From contig JAUVEN010000005.1 in assembly GCA_030594815.1 (NCBI GenBank), forward strand, positions 1 through 60,799: a DNA stretch of 60,799 nt, read 5' to 3'. The notes below the pieces were generated by a model. The model was not told where the DNA came from, searched no databases, and saw only the letters and a list, made by a program, of their open reading frames with translations. Below, piece after piece: positions 43,549 through 53,258 of this stretch (its first letter is position 1; each line of letters opens with the position of its first letter). The stretch comes from Gammaproteobacteria bacterium (GTDB lineage Bacteria > Pseudomonadota > Gammaproteobacteria > UBA6429 > Thiohalophilaceae). A program made the position numbers and the translations under genes.

Positions 43549-44253
43549 GTGAATCTTTTGAACTTCAAACAAATTAAGATGGCAATTTATTCATTATATT
43601 TAACGAATAAGTATGGTTTCAAATTAAAAAAGGCAAAAAGTAATAGCGATAAAAAGGCACTTCGTTGTGAGTACGCTGAAATAATCCTTTCCCGTCTCAA
43701 TATAGAGGTCACTGTTTCCGGTCTTGATAAGGTTGAGACTGATGGACAATATCTATTGATTTCAAATCACCGTAGCATTATTGATCCTTGCATTGTCGAG
43801 CTGGCGTTAAAAGACACGAATATTTATGGATTATGGATTTCAAAGAAAGAACTCTATTATTCATTTTTCTTTGGCCTATTTGTTCGAAATGGTGGCTCTG
43901 TATTATTAGATAGAGAATCAAGCTCTATGAGTAAGTTTTTTAAGGCCATTAAAGAAGGTCTGAACTCTGGAGCATCAATATTTGTGTTTCCTGAAGGAAC
44001 GCGTAACAAGACTAGTTCTGAACTTGCAGAATTTAAAGATGGTTCGCAACTTATCGCGGTTAAAAATAAATTACCAATGATGCCGATATACATTAAAACG
44101 AATGCAAATGAGATATTATATATGGCTATAAACAAGCGAGAAAAAGGTTTACGTATTGAAGTCGAGTTTGGCGATGTTATTCAGTATAGAGACAGATCAA
44201 TGAGTCTTGAACAGGCATACAGGAGCCGGTTTAAAGGACTCCAGGAAGGATAG
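43549..44253 (+). CDS. 1-acylglycerol-3-phosphate acyltransferase-like protein
   Basis: A 234-residue PlsC-type acyltransferase. Motif I NHRSIIDP has the catalytic His and Asp four residues apart, motif II is GSVLLDRES, and motif III is FVFPEGTRNK. The family transfers acyl chains to lysophosphatidate or related lipids at the inner membrane. The start is uncertain: GTG at 43549 is used here, but TTG at 43558 has the better-placed CGGAG. The sequence lacks the long hydrophobic N-terminus of PlsC itself, so another acyl acceptor is possible. Confidence 0.82.
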   Translation: MNLLNFKQIKMAIYSLYLTNKYGFKLKKAKSNSDKKALRCEYAEIILSRLNIEVTVSGLDKVETDGQYLLISNHRSIIDPCIVELALKDTNIYGLWISKKELYYSFFFGLFVRNGGSVLLDRESSSMSKFFKAIKEGLNSGASIFVFPEGTRNKTSSELAEFKDGSQLIAVKNKLPMMPIYIKTNANEILYMAINKREKGLRIEVEFGDVIQYRDRSMSLEQAYRSRFKGLQEG

Positions 44254-44401
44254 AAGTGAACCTTAATTAATAGCTTCTTTAGATAAACTATTCTATTAAG
44301 GCTTAAGAACCACAAATATCGTAATATTTGTATTCTGTAAATAATGTGATTTTTGTCTGCATACCTGCAATTCAGCCGTTATAACAGAGGCAATAATTCA
44401 G

Positions 44402-44407
44402 TATAAT
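44402..44407 (+). promoter_or_regulatory. -10 element immediately upstream of the U32 gene, leaderless transcript likely
   Basis: TATAAT at 44402-44407 lies seven bases before the ATG at 44415, so transcription should begin on or next to the start codon. There is no Shine-Dalgarno sequence. The -35 (about 44379) is weak. Confidence 0.4.
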
Positions 44408-44414
44408 TCGCGCC

Positions 44415-46667
44415 ATGAAAAAAGAAATTGAACTTCTGGCGCCCGGTGGCGATGTTGACTCTATAAAAGCCGCTATTTTAGCAGGTGCTAACGCTATTTA
44501 TTGTGGTCTGGATAAATTTAATGCACGAAGCCAGGCAAAAAATATATCCCTTAAAGATCTTAATGGAATATTAAGACTGGCTCACAAAAATGACTGTGAA
44601 GTATTTCTCACGCTAAATATTATAATTGTTGAACGCGAAATTCCTGCGCTTATCGATTTACTGAATAAACTGGTTAAGACAAAGCTTGATGGAATCATTA
44701 TTCAGGATTTAGGTGTCTTCTATCTTATTAACAAATATTTTCCTACTCTCAATATCCATGCATCGACACAGATGACAACGCATAACGAAGGGCAAATAAA
44801 GTTTTTAAGTAAACTAAATGCGACCCGCGTTAATTTATCAAGAGAGTTAAATATTAACGAGATAACAGCGTTAACCTCAGCGGCGCATGAAAATAATTTA
44901 TTAACAGAAGTATTTGTTCACGGTTCTAACTGTATTTCGTTTTCTGGTCTTTGTTATATGAGTTCAGTTACAGGTGGTAATTCAGGTAATCGTGGTCAAT
45001 GTAGTCAACCTTGTCGTGATGAATATCTGACGACAGCAGAAGGTAAAAACTTCCCTCTTAATATAAAAGACAATTCAGCATTCTCTGATTTGAAAATATT
45101 AGCCGATGCCGGGGTGGATTCAATAAAGATTGAAGGGCGGATTAAAAAATATCATTACGTTTACACTGTGGTAGAGACATGGAGAAAACAACTTCAGAGT
45201 TTTTATGAGCAAGATAAAATTAATAAAGATAACAGTGAGCTACGTAAGGTATTTAACCGTGACTTTTCAAACTCATTTTTGCAAGGTGATATGAGTCGAA
45301 ATATCTTTATAGACAATCCTCGTGATAATTCAGCAATACATCTCGCTAAAAATTGGGTTGGCTCAAAAGATGAGAACCTAACAAAAGCTAAAAAAGTCCT
45401 TTTTGAACAAAAATCGAAAATTATAGATAATGTTAAAGATCGGATTGATAAATTAAGCATTAAAAAAGCGCCCTTACTTATTTCTCTTATAGGAGAAGCA
45501 GGGGAGCTTTTGAGCGTTTCAGTTAAAACACCTGAAACATCTTTTATTATGAATTCAAATTTAAACCTCGTCACCGCAGATAAGAGTAAAGCTCATCCTC
45601 TCGATCAAGAAATAGTTTTAAAACGATTTAAAGCGTTAAACGATACTGAATATTTTATTGAAAAATTAGATTTGGAAAACTTAAAAGGTGATTTATTTAT
45701 TCCTTTGAAAGAACTTACATTAATTAAGAATGAAATATTATTTTTATTAAATGATTCAAAGGATGTCGTTAAAGCAGTTCAGGTTCCTGTATTAGAAAAG
45801 CAGGATGATAAAAAAATTACAGCTTCATTATCTCTACTCATTTCATCTGAAACAGATTTGGATTTATGTGACGAGACTTCAGCAGATATTTATTTTCAGA
45901 TTCCAAATAGTTTTAAACATAAGTTATCTTATTTTATTGAATTGTTTAAAAATAATAAAAGACTCATTCCCTGGTTTCCTGCTGTTTTAATGGGAGAGAA
46001 CTACACTGCAGCAATAGAATTGCTTCAACAAGTGCAACCAGAACGTATTGTTACCAATAATAGCGGTATTGCATTTATTGCTTATGAAGAAGGCATCTCA
46101 TGGACCGCAGGCCCATATATGAATTTGGTTAATTCATACAGTTTGTTGTGTTTAAAAGAACACTTTAACTGTGCGGGTGCATTTATCTCAAATGAGATAA
46201 ATGCACAGCAGATTAAGAAAATTGTAAAACCTGATAACTTTAAACTTACCTACAGTATTTCTCATCCTATTGTATTGATGACAACGATTGCTTGTATGTT
46301 CCACCAGGTTTCCGGTTGTAAGAAAAATATTGTTGATGATAAATGTATACAACGATGTGAAAATTCAGCATCGATCACTAATCTGAAAGATATTTCATAC
46401 TTTATAGATAAAGAAAAGGGTGGTTATCATACTGTCTATAATGAAACGAATTTTTTAAATACGGATATTATTAGTGATATTCCGGATATGTTTTCTAATT
46501 TCTTTATTGATTTACGAGATATAAAAACGGGAACCAATGTTGATGCTGACAAAGCAAAGACCGTTAAACTCTTTGAAAATCACCTTAACGGAAGTTCAGA
46601 TTCAATCACTGCACTTAATCAAAAGATACAACCATCAACGAATACTCAGTACACAAGAGGGATTTAA
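44415..46667 (+). CDS. U32-family protein (RlhA-like)
   Basis: A 750-residue U32 protein. The N-terminal half is a TIM-like barrel with IELLAPGGDVDSIKAAILAG, IHASTQMTTHN, NLSREL and EVFVHGSNCISFSGLCYMSS, and cysteines Cys173, Cys180, Cys196 and Cys200 in the arrangement that holds an iron-sulfur cluster in several U32 enzymes. Then comes SIKIEGRIKKYHYVYTVVET, shared with the rRNA/tRNA hydroxylation factors RlhA and TrhP. The C-terminal half (about 470-750) matches the longer RlhA-like subgroup. The most likely role is prephenate-dependent hydroxycytidine formation in 23S rRNA, but this is inferred; proteolysis is not supported. Confidence 0.8.
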   Translation: MKKEIELLAPGGDVDSIKAAILAGANAIYCGLDKFNARSQAKNISLKDLNGILRLAHKNDCEVFLTLNIIIVEREIPALIDLLNKLVKTKLDGIIIQDLGVFYLINKYFPTLNIHASTQMTTHNEGQIKFLSKLNATRVNLSRELNINEITALTSAAHENNLLTEVFVHGSNCISFSGLCYMSSVTGGNSGNRGQCSQPCRDEYLTTAEGKNFPLNIKDNSAFSDLKILADAGVDSIKIEGRIKKYHYVYTVVETWRKQLQSFYEQDKINKDNSELRKVFNRDFSNSFLQGDMSRNIFIDNPRDNSAIHLAKNWVGSKDENLTKAKKVLFEQKSKIIDNVKDRIDKLSIKKAPLLISLIGEAGELLSVSVKTPETSFIMNSNLNLVTADKSKAHPLDQEIVLKRFKALNDTEYFIEKLDLENLKGDLFIPLKELTLIKNEILFLLNDSKDVVKAVQVPVLEKQDDKKITASLSLLISSETDLDLCDETSADIYFQIPNSFKHKLSYFIELFKNNKRLIPWFPAVLMGENYTAAIELLQQVQPERIVTNNSGIAFIAYEEGISWTAGPYMNLVNSYSLLCLKEHFNCAGAFISNEINAQQIKKIVKPDNFKLTYSISHPIVLMTTIACMFHQVSGCKKNIVDDKCIQRCENSASITNLKDISYFIDKEKGGYHTVYNETNFLNTDIISDIPDMFSNFFIDLRDIKTGTNVDADKAKTVKLFENHLNGSSDSITALNQKIQPSTNTQYTRGI

Positions 46668-46881
46668 GTGGTGTAAGAGAGCCAGTCTTGTAAAAACAGG
46701 CTCAATACGCCAGCTATAGCTTTTCTATAACCTTACAAAATACCATAGTAAATAACTAAAGAATTATCTTATTACCACATTAAATCTCTCGAATACCCAG
46801 TACCTTAGTAAATTAGTAGACTAAGTTGAAGGTTCGAGCCTGTAATGGCTAAATATTAATAACTAATAATTGAGGTGTTGT

Positions 46882-47001
46882 ATGAGTTCACAAGAAGATA
46901 TTCAAGATTCAACTGTATTACGTACGTTAATTGTTTTAACAGGATCGTTGTTTGGCTTTTTCCTTTTAATGATTGTTCTGGCCCGCTCTATCGTATATTA
47001 A
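46882..47001 (+). CDS. Small single-helix membrane protein (39 residues)
   Basis: An ATG with GAGGTG five bases upstream opens 39 codons ending in TAA. The peptide has a polar N-terminus (MSSQEDIQDSTVLRT), one membrane helix (LIVLTGSLFGFFLLMIVLA) and a short RSIVY tail. It is followed 33 bases later by a strong terminator, which confirms that a short transcript ends here. The form is that of small subunits or accessory peptides of membrane complexes, but I cannot name one. Confidence 0.7.
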   Translation: MSSQEDIQDSTVLRTLIVLTGSLFGFFLLMIVLARSIVY

Positions 47002-47034
47002 AGATAGAAGTATTTACTTTATTTTAAGAAGATT

Positions 47035-47073
47035 AAACCGGTATGTTTATATGAACATACCGGTTTTTTTATT
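47035..47073 (+). terminator. Rho-independent terminator of the small membrane protein gene
   Basis: AAACCGGTATGTT (47035-47047) pairs perfectly with AACATACCGGTTT (47054-47066) and is followed by a T-run. The 280 bases after it, up to the next gene at 47357, hold no other gene. Confidence 0.9.
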
Positions 47074-47356
47074 GCTCAAAACTATATTCATTATTTATTA
47101 CGTTACTTGACTTGTTTTGCTATTGGAAAAATTATCTGTTATTTCACATAACAGAAGTATTTTGACACTTTGCAGGTGGTCATAATAAGGGAAAAGCTGT
47201 TATAACTCTGGAGTATAATTAATTAAATAGAAACAAAAAACCGATGTCATTAATTGTACTTTATTGATCCTGATCAATTCTTTTTCTTCTTGTGAATCCT
47301 ATAGTGCCGAATTGTCTGCCACATGGCTGTAAAATCAATTAATTGCAGGTTTCAGT

Positions 47357-48271
47357 ATGATTTCAAATTCTCTTAACTTAAAAAATATTTCTACGCCATT
47401 TGATATTGATAACAATGATGTTTATGAAAAATGGCGTGATAACAAGCTTAAAGATTATCCTCAAAGCCTTGCTGATCTGGTTGTTGATATAAACGACCCC
47501 AGGACGCTTAGTCAGGCTGAACACAAAGCGCTACTTGATGTGTGCCGTAAAACCAATATGGTTATTTATGCTGGTAAGACCAGCACAGATCCTGATCCGG
47601 AAATCCCTCTTTCTATGGGAAGACATTTTGGGGTAGAAAGTCTCGATAATAATTGGTTGGCAGATGATAGTGGATTAACGTCTCTTACTGTCGCTGAAGA
47701 CGGCATTCGCCAACGCTATATTCCTTATACTAATCAAGCAATAAACTGGCATACAGACGGCTATTACAATTCAAGAAAAAATCAAATTCATGCTTTATTA
47801 TTGCATGTAGTTCAAAGAGCTGCACAAGGTGGTGAAAATGCCTTAATGGATCACGAGATAGCCTACATTTTATTGCGAGAAAAAAATCCGGATTACATTC
47901 GTGCTTTAATGGGGCCAAAAGTAATGACCATTCCTTCTCGCATTGAAGACGGTAAGGTTGCACGAGCGGAAGAATCAGGATCTGTGTTCAGTATTACTGA
48001 GCAGGGTGAATTGCATATGCGTTATACCATTCGTGTTAACAATGTAATCTGGTCTGATGATGCAATCACTAAAGAGGCTTTGGAATATTTAAATTTAATG
48101 TTTAATAGTGACTCACCTTATATATTTCGTGGTTTATTAGAGTCGGGAATGGGGTTGATTAGTAATAATGTTTTACATGATAGAGCTGCATTTACTGATA
48201 GTGAAAAATATAAACGGCATTTTTACAGGGCGCGTTATTTTAATCGTTTACAAGGCACTAATGTTTGTTAG
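47357..48271 (+). CDS. TauD/TfdA-family 2-oxoglutarate dioxygenase
   Basis: A 304-residue Fe(II)/2-oxoglutarate dioxygenase. The iron-binding HxD is in NWHTDGYYNS, the distal His in NNVLHDRAAF, and the 2-oxoglutarate Arg follows in HFYRARYFNR. The N-terminal region (about 1-90) is larger than in taurine dioxygenase. It fits gamma-butyrobetaine/TfdA relatives; the substrate is unknown. It is followed 14 bases later by a DUF2141 gene, probably in one operon. Confidence 0.85.
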   Translation: MISNSLNLKNISTPFDIDNNDVYEKWRDNKLKDYPQSLADLVVDINDPRTLSQAEHKALLDVCRKTNMVIYAGKTSTDPDPEIPLSMGRHFGVESLDNNWLADDSGLTSLTVAEDGIRQRYIPYTNQAINWHTDGYYNSRKNQIHALLLHVVQRAAQGGENALMDHEIAYILLREKNPDYIRALMGPKVMTIPSRIEDGKVARAEESGSVFSITEQGELHMRYTIRVNNVIWSDDAITKEALEYLNLMFNSDSPYIFRGLLESGMGLISNNVLHDRAAFTDSEKYKRHFYRARYFNRLQGTNVC

Positions 48272-48285
48272 AAGACGATAAAGAA

Positions 48286-48738
48286 ATGAAATTTAAATCT
48301 GTAATTATAATGGTGATTTTTGTATGGATAAATTTTTCTGCATTATCTTACGCTAATAATGATGAATTATATTCATTAACGGTGTCTGTTGACGGTTTAC
48401 GTAATTCCAAAGGTATTATTCAGTTCACTTTGTATAATCAAAATGACACTATCCCTGACGAGGAATATAAAAAGTATTATAAAATGGAGGTTGGCAAGAT
48501 TAATAGTGGATCGTCGTTGGTTATATTTAGGAATTTACCTAAAGGAATATATGCTATAAATATTTTGCACGATGAAAATACAAATGGAAAAGTAGATAAA
48601 GGATTTATTTTTCCCATTGAAGGTCTTGGCTTCTCAAATTATGATTTTATTGGTTTAACAAACCAGCCAGAGTTTACTAAAGCAAGCTTTAAATTAACCT
48701 CTAATCTTAAAAAATCTATAAAAATTATTTATCTTTAG
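48286..48738 (+). CDS. DUF2141 family secreted protein
   Basis: The ATG at 48286 (after AGAAGA) gives 150 residues with a signal peptide ending LSYANND. The mature domain has the DUF2141 pattern: LTVSVDGLRNSKGIIQFTLY, then KYYKMEV, then FRNLPKGIYAINILHDENTN and GKVDKGFIFPIEGLGFSNYD. The family is beta-rich, periplasmic or surface-located, and uncharacterised. It shares its operon with the TauD-like oxygenase. Confidence 0.88.
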   Translation: MKFKSVIIMVIFVWINFSALSYANNDELYSLTVSVDGLRNSKGIIQFTLYNQNDTIPDEEYKKYYKMEVGKINSGSSLVIFRNLPKGIYAINILHDENTNGKVDKGFIFPIEGLGFSNYDFIGLTNQPEFTKASFKLTSNLKKSIKIIYL

Positions 48739-49091
48739 TTTACGAAATATAATAGTAAATATTCTGTCTTTTTTCGTTTATAACGGGGCGCGGCTCTTTG
48801 GCTAAGGATATACCCCTTGATAAGCTTTTCACGTCTTCATTTTCTTTGTGCAGATTAAAAACTTCCCATAATCCGTGACCTGCTATGTGCTAATAATCTG
48901 TTAACGGGACAATAACAATATTAATAGTTTTCTGAATAATGGCTTGGTCAGACTTGATCATGTCTGGTGATTTCGCATATTCCTGTTTGTGGGTGAAAAG
49001 CATGTTTTTGCCTAAAGGTAATCGGTGAATAAGCCGATAAAATGGTATGTTTTGATTAATTGCGATACCTGATTTATCTGGAGTTTCCACC
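48739..49091. other. Intergenic region, no supported gene
   Basis: This 353-base stretch lies between the DUF2141 gene and the chemotaxis-receptor remnant. A minus-strand open frame at 48890-49165 spans its end and overlaps the receptor start; it has no ribosome site and matches no family, so it is not called. Otherwise nothing was seen. Confidence 0.4.
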
Positions 49092-50280
49092 ATGTTTTCT
49101 AAGCCAGCTAGTATCCTGAGAAATTTATTATGGTCATTTATGGCTTTTGGGTTGGGAATGGGCATTATTTTCCCTTTCTATGCCCAGTTTTTTGTGGAAT
49201 GGAAGCCAGGTATGCAAATGTGGTTTGTTATTGGCTGTTTATTAGCCGGTGGAACAATCGGTATTTCAAACTATTACCTTACTAAATTTGTACTTTTGCG
49301 AAAGTTACAGAATATGGGGCAGTGACTAAAGCAATCAGTGAAAAAAATCTTACAAGGGTTTGCGGCATCAAGAGCGATGACATGCTGGGTGAAATGGCCA
49401 ATGGTTTTAATACAATGACCAGTAATCTTCATACCGTTATTCAATCAATCGCAGAACAAAGTGAAAATTTGAATCATGCAGTGCTGAGCTTAAATGAGGT
49501 TGCAAGTAACTCTCAATCAGCAGCTAGCGAACAAAATCAACAAGCGAGTAATGCAAATCAAATAATGCAACAAATGGGCGGAGTACAAGCTGAGATTTTA
49601 GCAGTTTCAAATCAGGCTGCAGAAATTTCAGCAGAAACTCAAAGCGAAACAAGAAGCGCAGTCAGTGGTGTAGAGAAGACTTCCATTGCGGTAGCAGAAA
49701 CTTTACAAAGCGTGGATCGTACTACAAATGTGATTCAGCAATTAGCGGTTGAGTCAGATAATATTGAAGGCGTGCTCAGTGTTATTAATGGTATTGCAGA
49801 GCAAACTAATTTACTTGCCTTGAATGCTGCGATCGAAGCTGCACGAGCAGGTGAACAGGGCAGAGGGTTTGCTGTTGTTGCTGATGAGGTTTGTACTTTA
49901 GCGACACGCACGCAGGCATCGACTCAGGAAATAAAAGAAATGATTGAACGTTTGCAAAATGGTTCAAAAGAAGCGCTGTCAACGATTCACTTGAGTCAGG
50001 AAAAGCAGAACAAAGCAATCAGCTTTCTATGCAAATCAGTAATGCTCTAAGTAAAATTCAGGAAGGTGTTGTTAGTACGTCTAAGCGTAATAAAAAAATT
50101 GCCGGAACTATGCATGAGTATGGTGATTTTATAGAACAAATGCAGGTTGCCATTTCAGTGCTCGATCAATTGGCAAGTAATGCAGTTGATGATACCGATA
50201 AAACTCAACAAGCGAGTTTTAATTTATCAAATATGTCACAACCGTTAAAACTGATTGTTGATGATTTCAGGTTAAATTAA
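49092..50280 (+). pseudogene. Methyl-accepting chemotaxis protein with two frameshifts
   Basis: The gene begins with two membrane helices and no sensory loop (LLWSFMAFGLGMGIIFPFYA and WFVIGCLLAGGTIGISNYYL). A HAMP-like segment ([12 protein letters not shown]) and a full signalling hairpin ([34 protein letters not shown]) follow. The reading frame shifts at a GGGG run near 49317 and again at an AAAA run near 50000-50003; restoring one base at each site rejoins all parts into one receptor ending IVDDFRLN. Both lesions are single-base losses in homopolymers, so they may be sequencing errors rather than mutations. If real, the receptor is dead. Confidence 0.85.
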
Positions 50281-50376
50281 AAAACAAGTGTCGTGATATA
50301 TTACATTTAGTCATTTATCATGTTTTCAGACTATTATAAAGCACACTAAATATTGCCGTTGTTTTAGGGATATATT

Positions 50377-50794
50377 TTGCCAACCAAAATTCACCAATTA
50401 AAACAAGTATACTTCTTAGTCATTCTTGCATGGTTATCGCTGGTCAGCATACCTGCAGCTTCGTTATTTTAATACAGGATGGGAATCCGCTATTTCGGTA
50501 GGGCCAACCTGGGCGAATGAGGATTATAATAATTATTTTTATAAAGTTGCGCTACAGTATGCAACTGCAAGCCGCCCATCTTATAATGCACGAGCAGGAT
50601 ACAGCGGCTCTCGAATTACACTAACATTCAGCAAATGCTTTACTAAAGTATTTTTCGGTCTGTTTGCACGCTATGATAATTTAAATGGAGCTACATTTAT
50701 TGATAGCCCTTTAATTAAGCAAAAAGATTCTTTTACAGTTGGTGTTATACTATCATGGCTTTTTAAGCGTTCGAAAATACAAAATCAATATTAA
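50377..50794 (+). pseudogene. MipA/OmpV-family outer-membrane protein with internal deletion
   Basis: A TTG at 50377 opens a signal peptide (FLVILAWLSLVSIPAAS) that stops at 50470-50472. The neighbouring frame then encodes only the last half of a MipA/OmpV beta-barrel (RYFNTGWESAISVGPTWANE, YDNLNGATFIDSPLIKQ, VGVILSWLF). In intact family members about 100 more residues lie between these two parts. A deletion with frameshift explains the structure. The 122-codon open frame at 50426-50794 is this remnant rather than a gene of its own. Confidence 0.75.
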
Positions 50795-50810
50795 TTGAAG
50801 AGTGTTATAT

Positions 50811-51929
50811 ATGTTTAACCTCAAACATATTTATTTCATCGTATTCGCTAGTTTGGCGGGGTGGGCTGTATTTGCCTATTTTACGACAACTCAAATTATT
50901 AAAAGCCAGCAAAAGTTTGCAAATATTATAAATATAACGGGCAAGCAACGTATGCTGTCGCAAAAAATCCCTCTAATAGCTACTCGCTATTACGATTCCA
51001 GGGATAAAGATGTTAAAAATCATCTTATAGAGCTCTACGAAGTCATGAAGCTGGATCACAGGCATATAATCTCTATGTATACACATTCAGCTGCCACGAA
51101 CACTATCTACTATAAAAAACCTAAACAACTCAAAGCCAGAGTAGAGCATTATCTTAAGCTTGTGGAGGAGTTTGTAAAAGATGAAGAGTTATCTTCACTT
51201 TATAAGCTAGATTCATATTCGTTTACCTTACTTCCAATATTAAATGATGCAGTTAATGCTTTTGAAAATGAAAGTGAGTTAAAAACAAAACATTTACTTG
51301 CCAGAGAACTTTTCATCCTGGTGGGAACATTGCTCACACTTATATTGGAATCTATTTTTATTGTGATTCCTGCAATTAAACGAGCATCAATTCATGAAGA
51401 GAAATTAAATAGTCTTGTTAAAGAGCGAACACTTGAGCTGGAAAAAATTTCTGTTACTGACAAACTGACCAATCTCTATAATAGGAGAAAAATTGATGAA
51501 ACTCTCGCCTATGAAATAGAGCGAGCGCAAAGAAATAATAGCTCATTTAGCCTCATTATCCTGGATATTGATAAATTTAAAGATGTTAATGATACATATG
51601 GCCATAAAGCAGGGGATTATGTATTGCAGGAAATCGCAACACTTCTCACTTTAAATGTCCGAAAAATAGATATGCTAGGACGTTGGGGAGGTGAAGAGTT
51701 TTTGATTATTGATTCGGAAAGTCATGATGAAAAAGTAATCGTGTTTGCGGAAAAAATTCGTAAAGTTATCGATGAACATGTTTTTGATAAAGTGGGTAAA
51801 ATTACCTGTAGTTTTGGTGTTACACATTATCGTGAGGGTGATACAGATTCCAGTATTTTAATGCGTGCTGACAAAGCATTATATGCTGCTAAAGAGTCTG
51901 GCCGTAATTGTGTAAAAGAAATTTTATAA
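50811..51929 (+). CDS. Diguanylate cyclase with PilJ-type sensor region
   Basis: The ATG at 50811 follows GAAGAG and gives 372 residues. Two membrane helices (about 7-25 and 168-190) enclose a periplasmic helical region with ITGKQRMLSQKI, the pattern of PilJ/NarX-type four-helix sensors. The GGDEF domain (about 215-370) has DIDKFKDVNDTYGH, an active GGEEF site and an RKID inhibitory site five residues before it. It makes cyclic di-GMP and is probably product-inhibited. The signal is unknown. It converges with the SHP operon, stop to stop across three bases. Confidence 0.93.
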   Translation: MFNLKHIYFIVFASLAGWAVFAYFTTTQIIKSQQKFANIINITGKQRMLSQKIPLIATRYYDSRDKDVKNHLIELYEVMKLDHRHIISMYTHSAATNTIYYKKPKQLKARVEHYLKLVEEFVKDEELSSLYKLDSYSFTLLPILNDAVNAFENESELKTKHLLARELFILVGTLLTLILESIFIVIPAIKRASIHEEKLNSLVKERTLELEKISVTDKLTNLYNRRKIDETLAYEIERAQRNNSSFSLIILDIDKFKDVNDTYGHKAGDYVLQEIATLLTLNVRKIDMLGRWGGEEFLIIDSESHDEKVIVFAEKIRKVIDEHVFDKVGKITCSFGVTHYREGDTDSSILMRADKALYAAKESGRNCVKEIL

Positions 51930-51932
51930 TAT

Positions 51933-53258
51933 TTAATTTATTGGCAGTAATATTTCGGCTTTAAATCCACCGAGTTTCTCAGAACGACTAAAAGACAAAC
52001 TCCCGTCATAGTCACTAATAATATCCGATGTGATCGCAAGCCCAAATCCATCACCGCTTACCGACTCATCAAGCCTTACTCCTCGATGAGTTAGCTCGAT
52101 GAGTGATTGTTCATCAGCACCTGCCCCATCATCTTCAATAATGATGGTTATATTGTTTGCTTGTTTTATGCTGATAATGATTGTGCTGTCTGCCCATTTC
52201 CAGGCATTTTCGATTAAGTTACCTAATAGCTCTAACATGTCTTCCCTATCAATTTGTATTTTCAATGTACTGGGGATATCTGACGTTACATTAATATTTT
52301 TATCTGGATACATTGTGTTGATTGATTTAATTAATAAAGGGAAATCTTCATTAATATCAAATGGTGTATTAAATTTTGATGTACCGGCTACTCTTGCACG
52401 CTTAAGTATTCTATCTGTTATATTTTGAATGGAGGAAATTTGCGCTATTAAAAACATATTTGTTTCAGTATCGAATTTTTCTTTATTTTCATCACTAAAG
52501 TTTTGCAACATGGTTAAAGGTTTTTTTATTGCATGAGACAAGTCGCTGAGTGCGTTGCGAGAACGTTTAAGTCTGTTATAGAGTGCAAGTGACAGATGAT
52601 TAACCTCATTGATAACAGATTTCAGTTCGTTTGGTACATCAGTAGAGAGCGAGCTTATATTTCCCTTTTCTAAATCAGAAAGTTCACTATGCATTCTTCT
52701 TAGCGGTTTTAATCCGCTTCTCAAAACGATGAACTGAATAAATAATAAACTAACAAGAATAATTAAAGCTAAAATAGCAAAGTAATTTTTAAATTGACTG
52801 ATATCCTTAATTATTGGCGTTAAGTCTTCTGCAATGTGAATAGTAATGTCTTTATTTTGTTTATTAAAACGTCTGCTTAATATGATGAGCAATTGGTTTT
52901 CCGGACCATCCTGAACAGTTTTGATGTAATTATTAGTTGTGACGATGTCTGATGTTAAACTTTGATCCCACAATGAACGTGAGCGGAATAATGTTTGATT
53001 ATGCTGGATGGTGTAGTAATGCCCTGAGAAAGGTCGGTTATAAATACTATTAATGTATTTTTCATTTATCGTAAGTGTGTTTGTTTTATCAAAAGATATT
53101 GCGGTGAGTAAAGTTTCAATATCGTGCTCCAGGCGGGAGGCAATATAATTTTCTGAAAGTTTTTGAATGTTACTGCTAACAGCCAGCCAGAGTATTAAAA
53201 ATACAAAAATTAAACTAATCAATAAACCTGCTGTTAATCTTGACTGAATTGATTTCAT
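51933..53258 (-). CDS. Sensor histidine kinase (PhoQ-like)
   Basis: I use the ATG at 53258, part of a TAATG overlap with the response-regulator stop, with AAAGAG eight bases upstream; an in-frame ATG at 53264 is the alternative. The 441-residue kinase has two membrane helices (about 8-30 and 160-180), a periplasmic loop of about 130 residues, a HAMP-like region, the H-box DLSHAIKKPLTMLQNF, the N-box LIENAWKWA and G-boxes DDGAGA and GDGFGLAI. The layout and boxes resemble PhoQ relatives. It ends the six-gene operon and presumably senses the state of the redox proteins encoded upstream. Confidence 0.92.
   Translation of the reverse strand: MKSIQSRLTAGLLISLIFVFLILWLAVSSNIQKLSENYIASRLEHDIETLLTAISFDKTNTLTINEKYINSIYNRPFSGHYYTIQHNQTLFRSRSLWDQSLTSDIVTTNNYIKTVQDGPENQLLIILSRRFNKQNKDITIHIAEDLTPIIKDISQFKNYFAILALIILVSLLFIQFIVLRSGLKPLRRMHSELSDLEKGNISSLSTDVPNELKSVINEVNHLSLALYNRLKRSRNALSDLSHAIKKPLTMLQNFSDENKEKFDTETNMFLIAQISSIQNITDRILKRARVAGTSKFNTPFDINEDFPLLIKSINTMYPDKNINVTSDIPSTLKIQIDREDMLELLGNLIENAWKWADSTIIISIKQANNITIIIEDDGAGADEQSLIELTHRGVRLDESVSGDGFGLAITSDIISDYDGSLSFSRSEKLGGFKAEILLPIN

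Noticed and set aside
46795-46850. tRNA-like look: GGTTCGAGCC-type T-loop and a CTTAGT/ACTAAG stem
   Set aside because: The stems and loops have the wrong lengths and no acceptor stem closes; not a tRNA.
48890-49165. Minus-strand open frame of 91 codons overlapping the chemotaxis receptor start
   Set aside because: It has no ribosome site, overlaps the well-supported receptor N-terminus and has an unfamiliar product.
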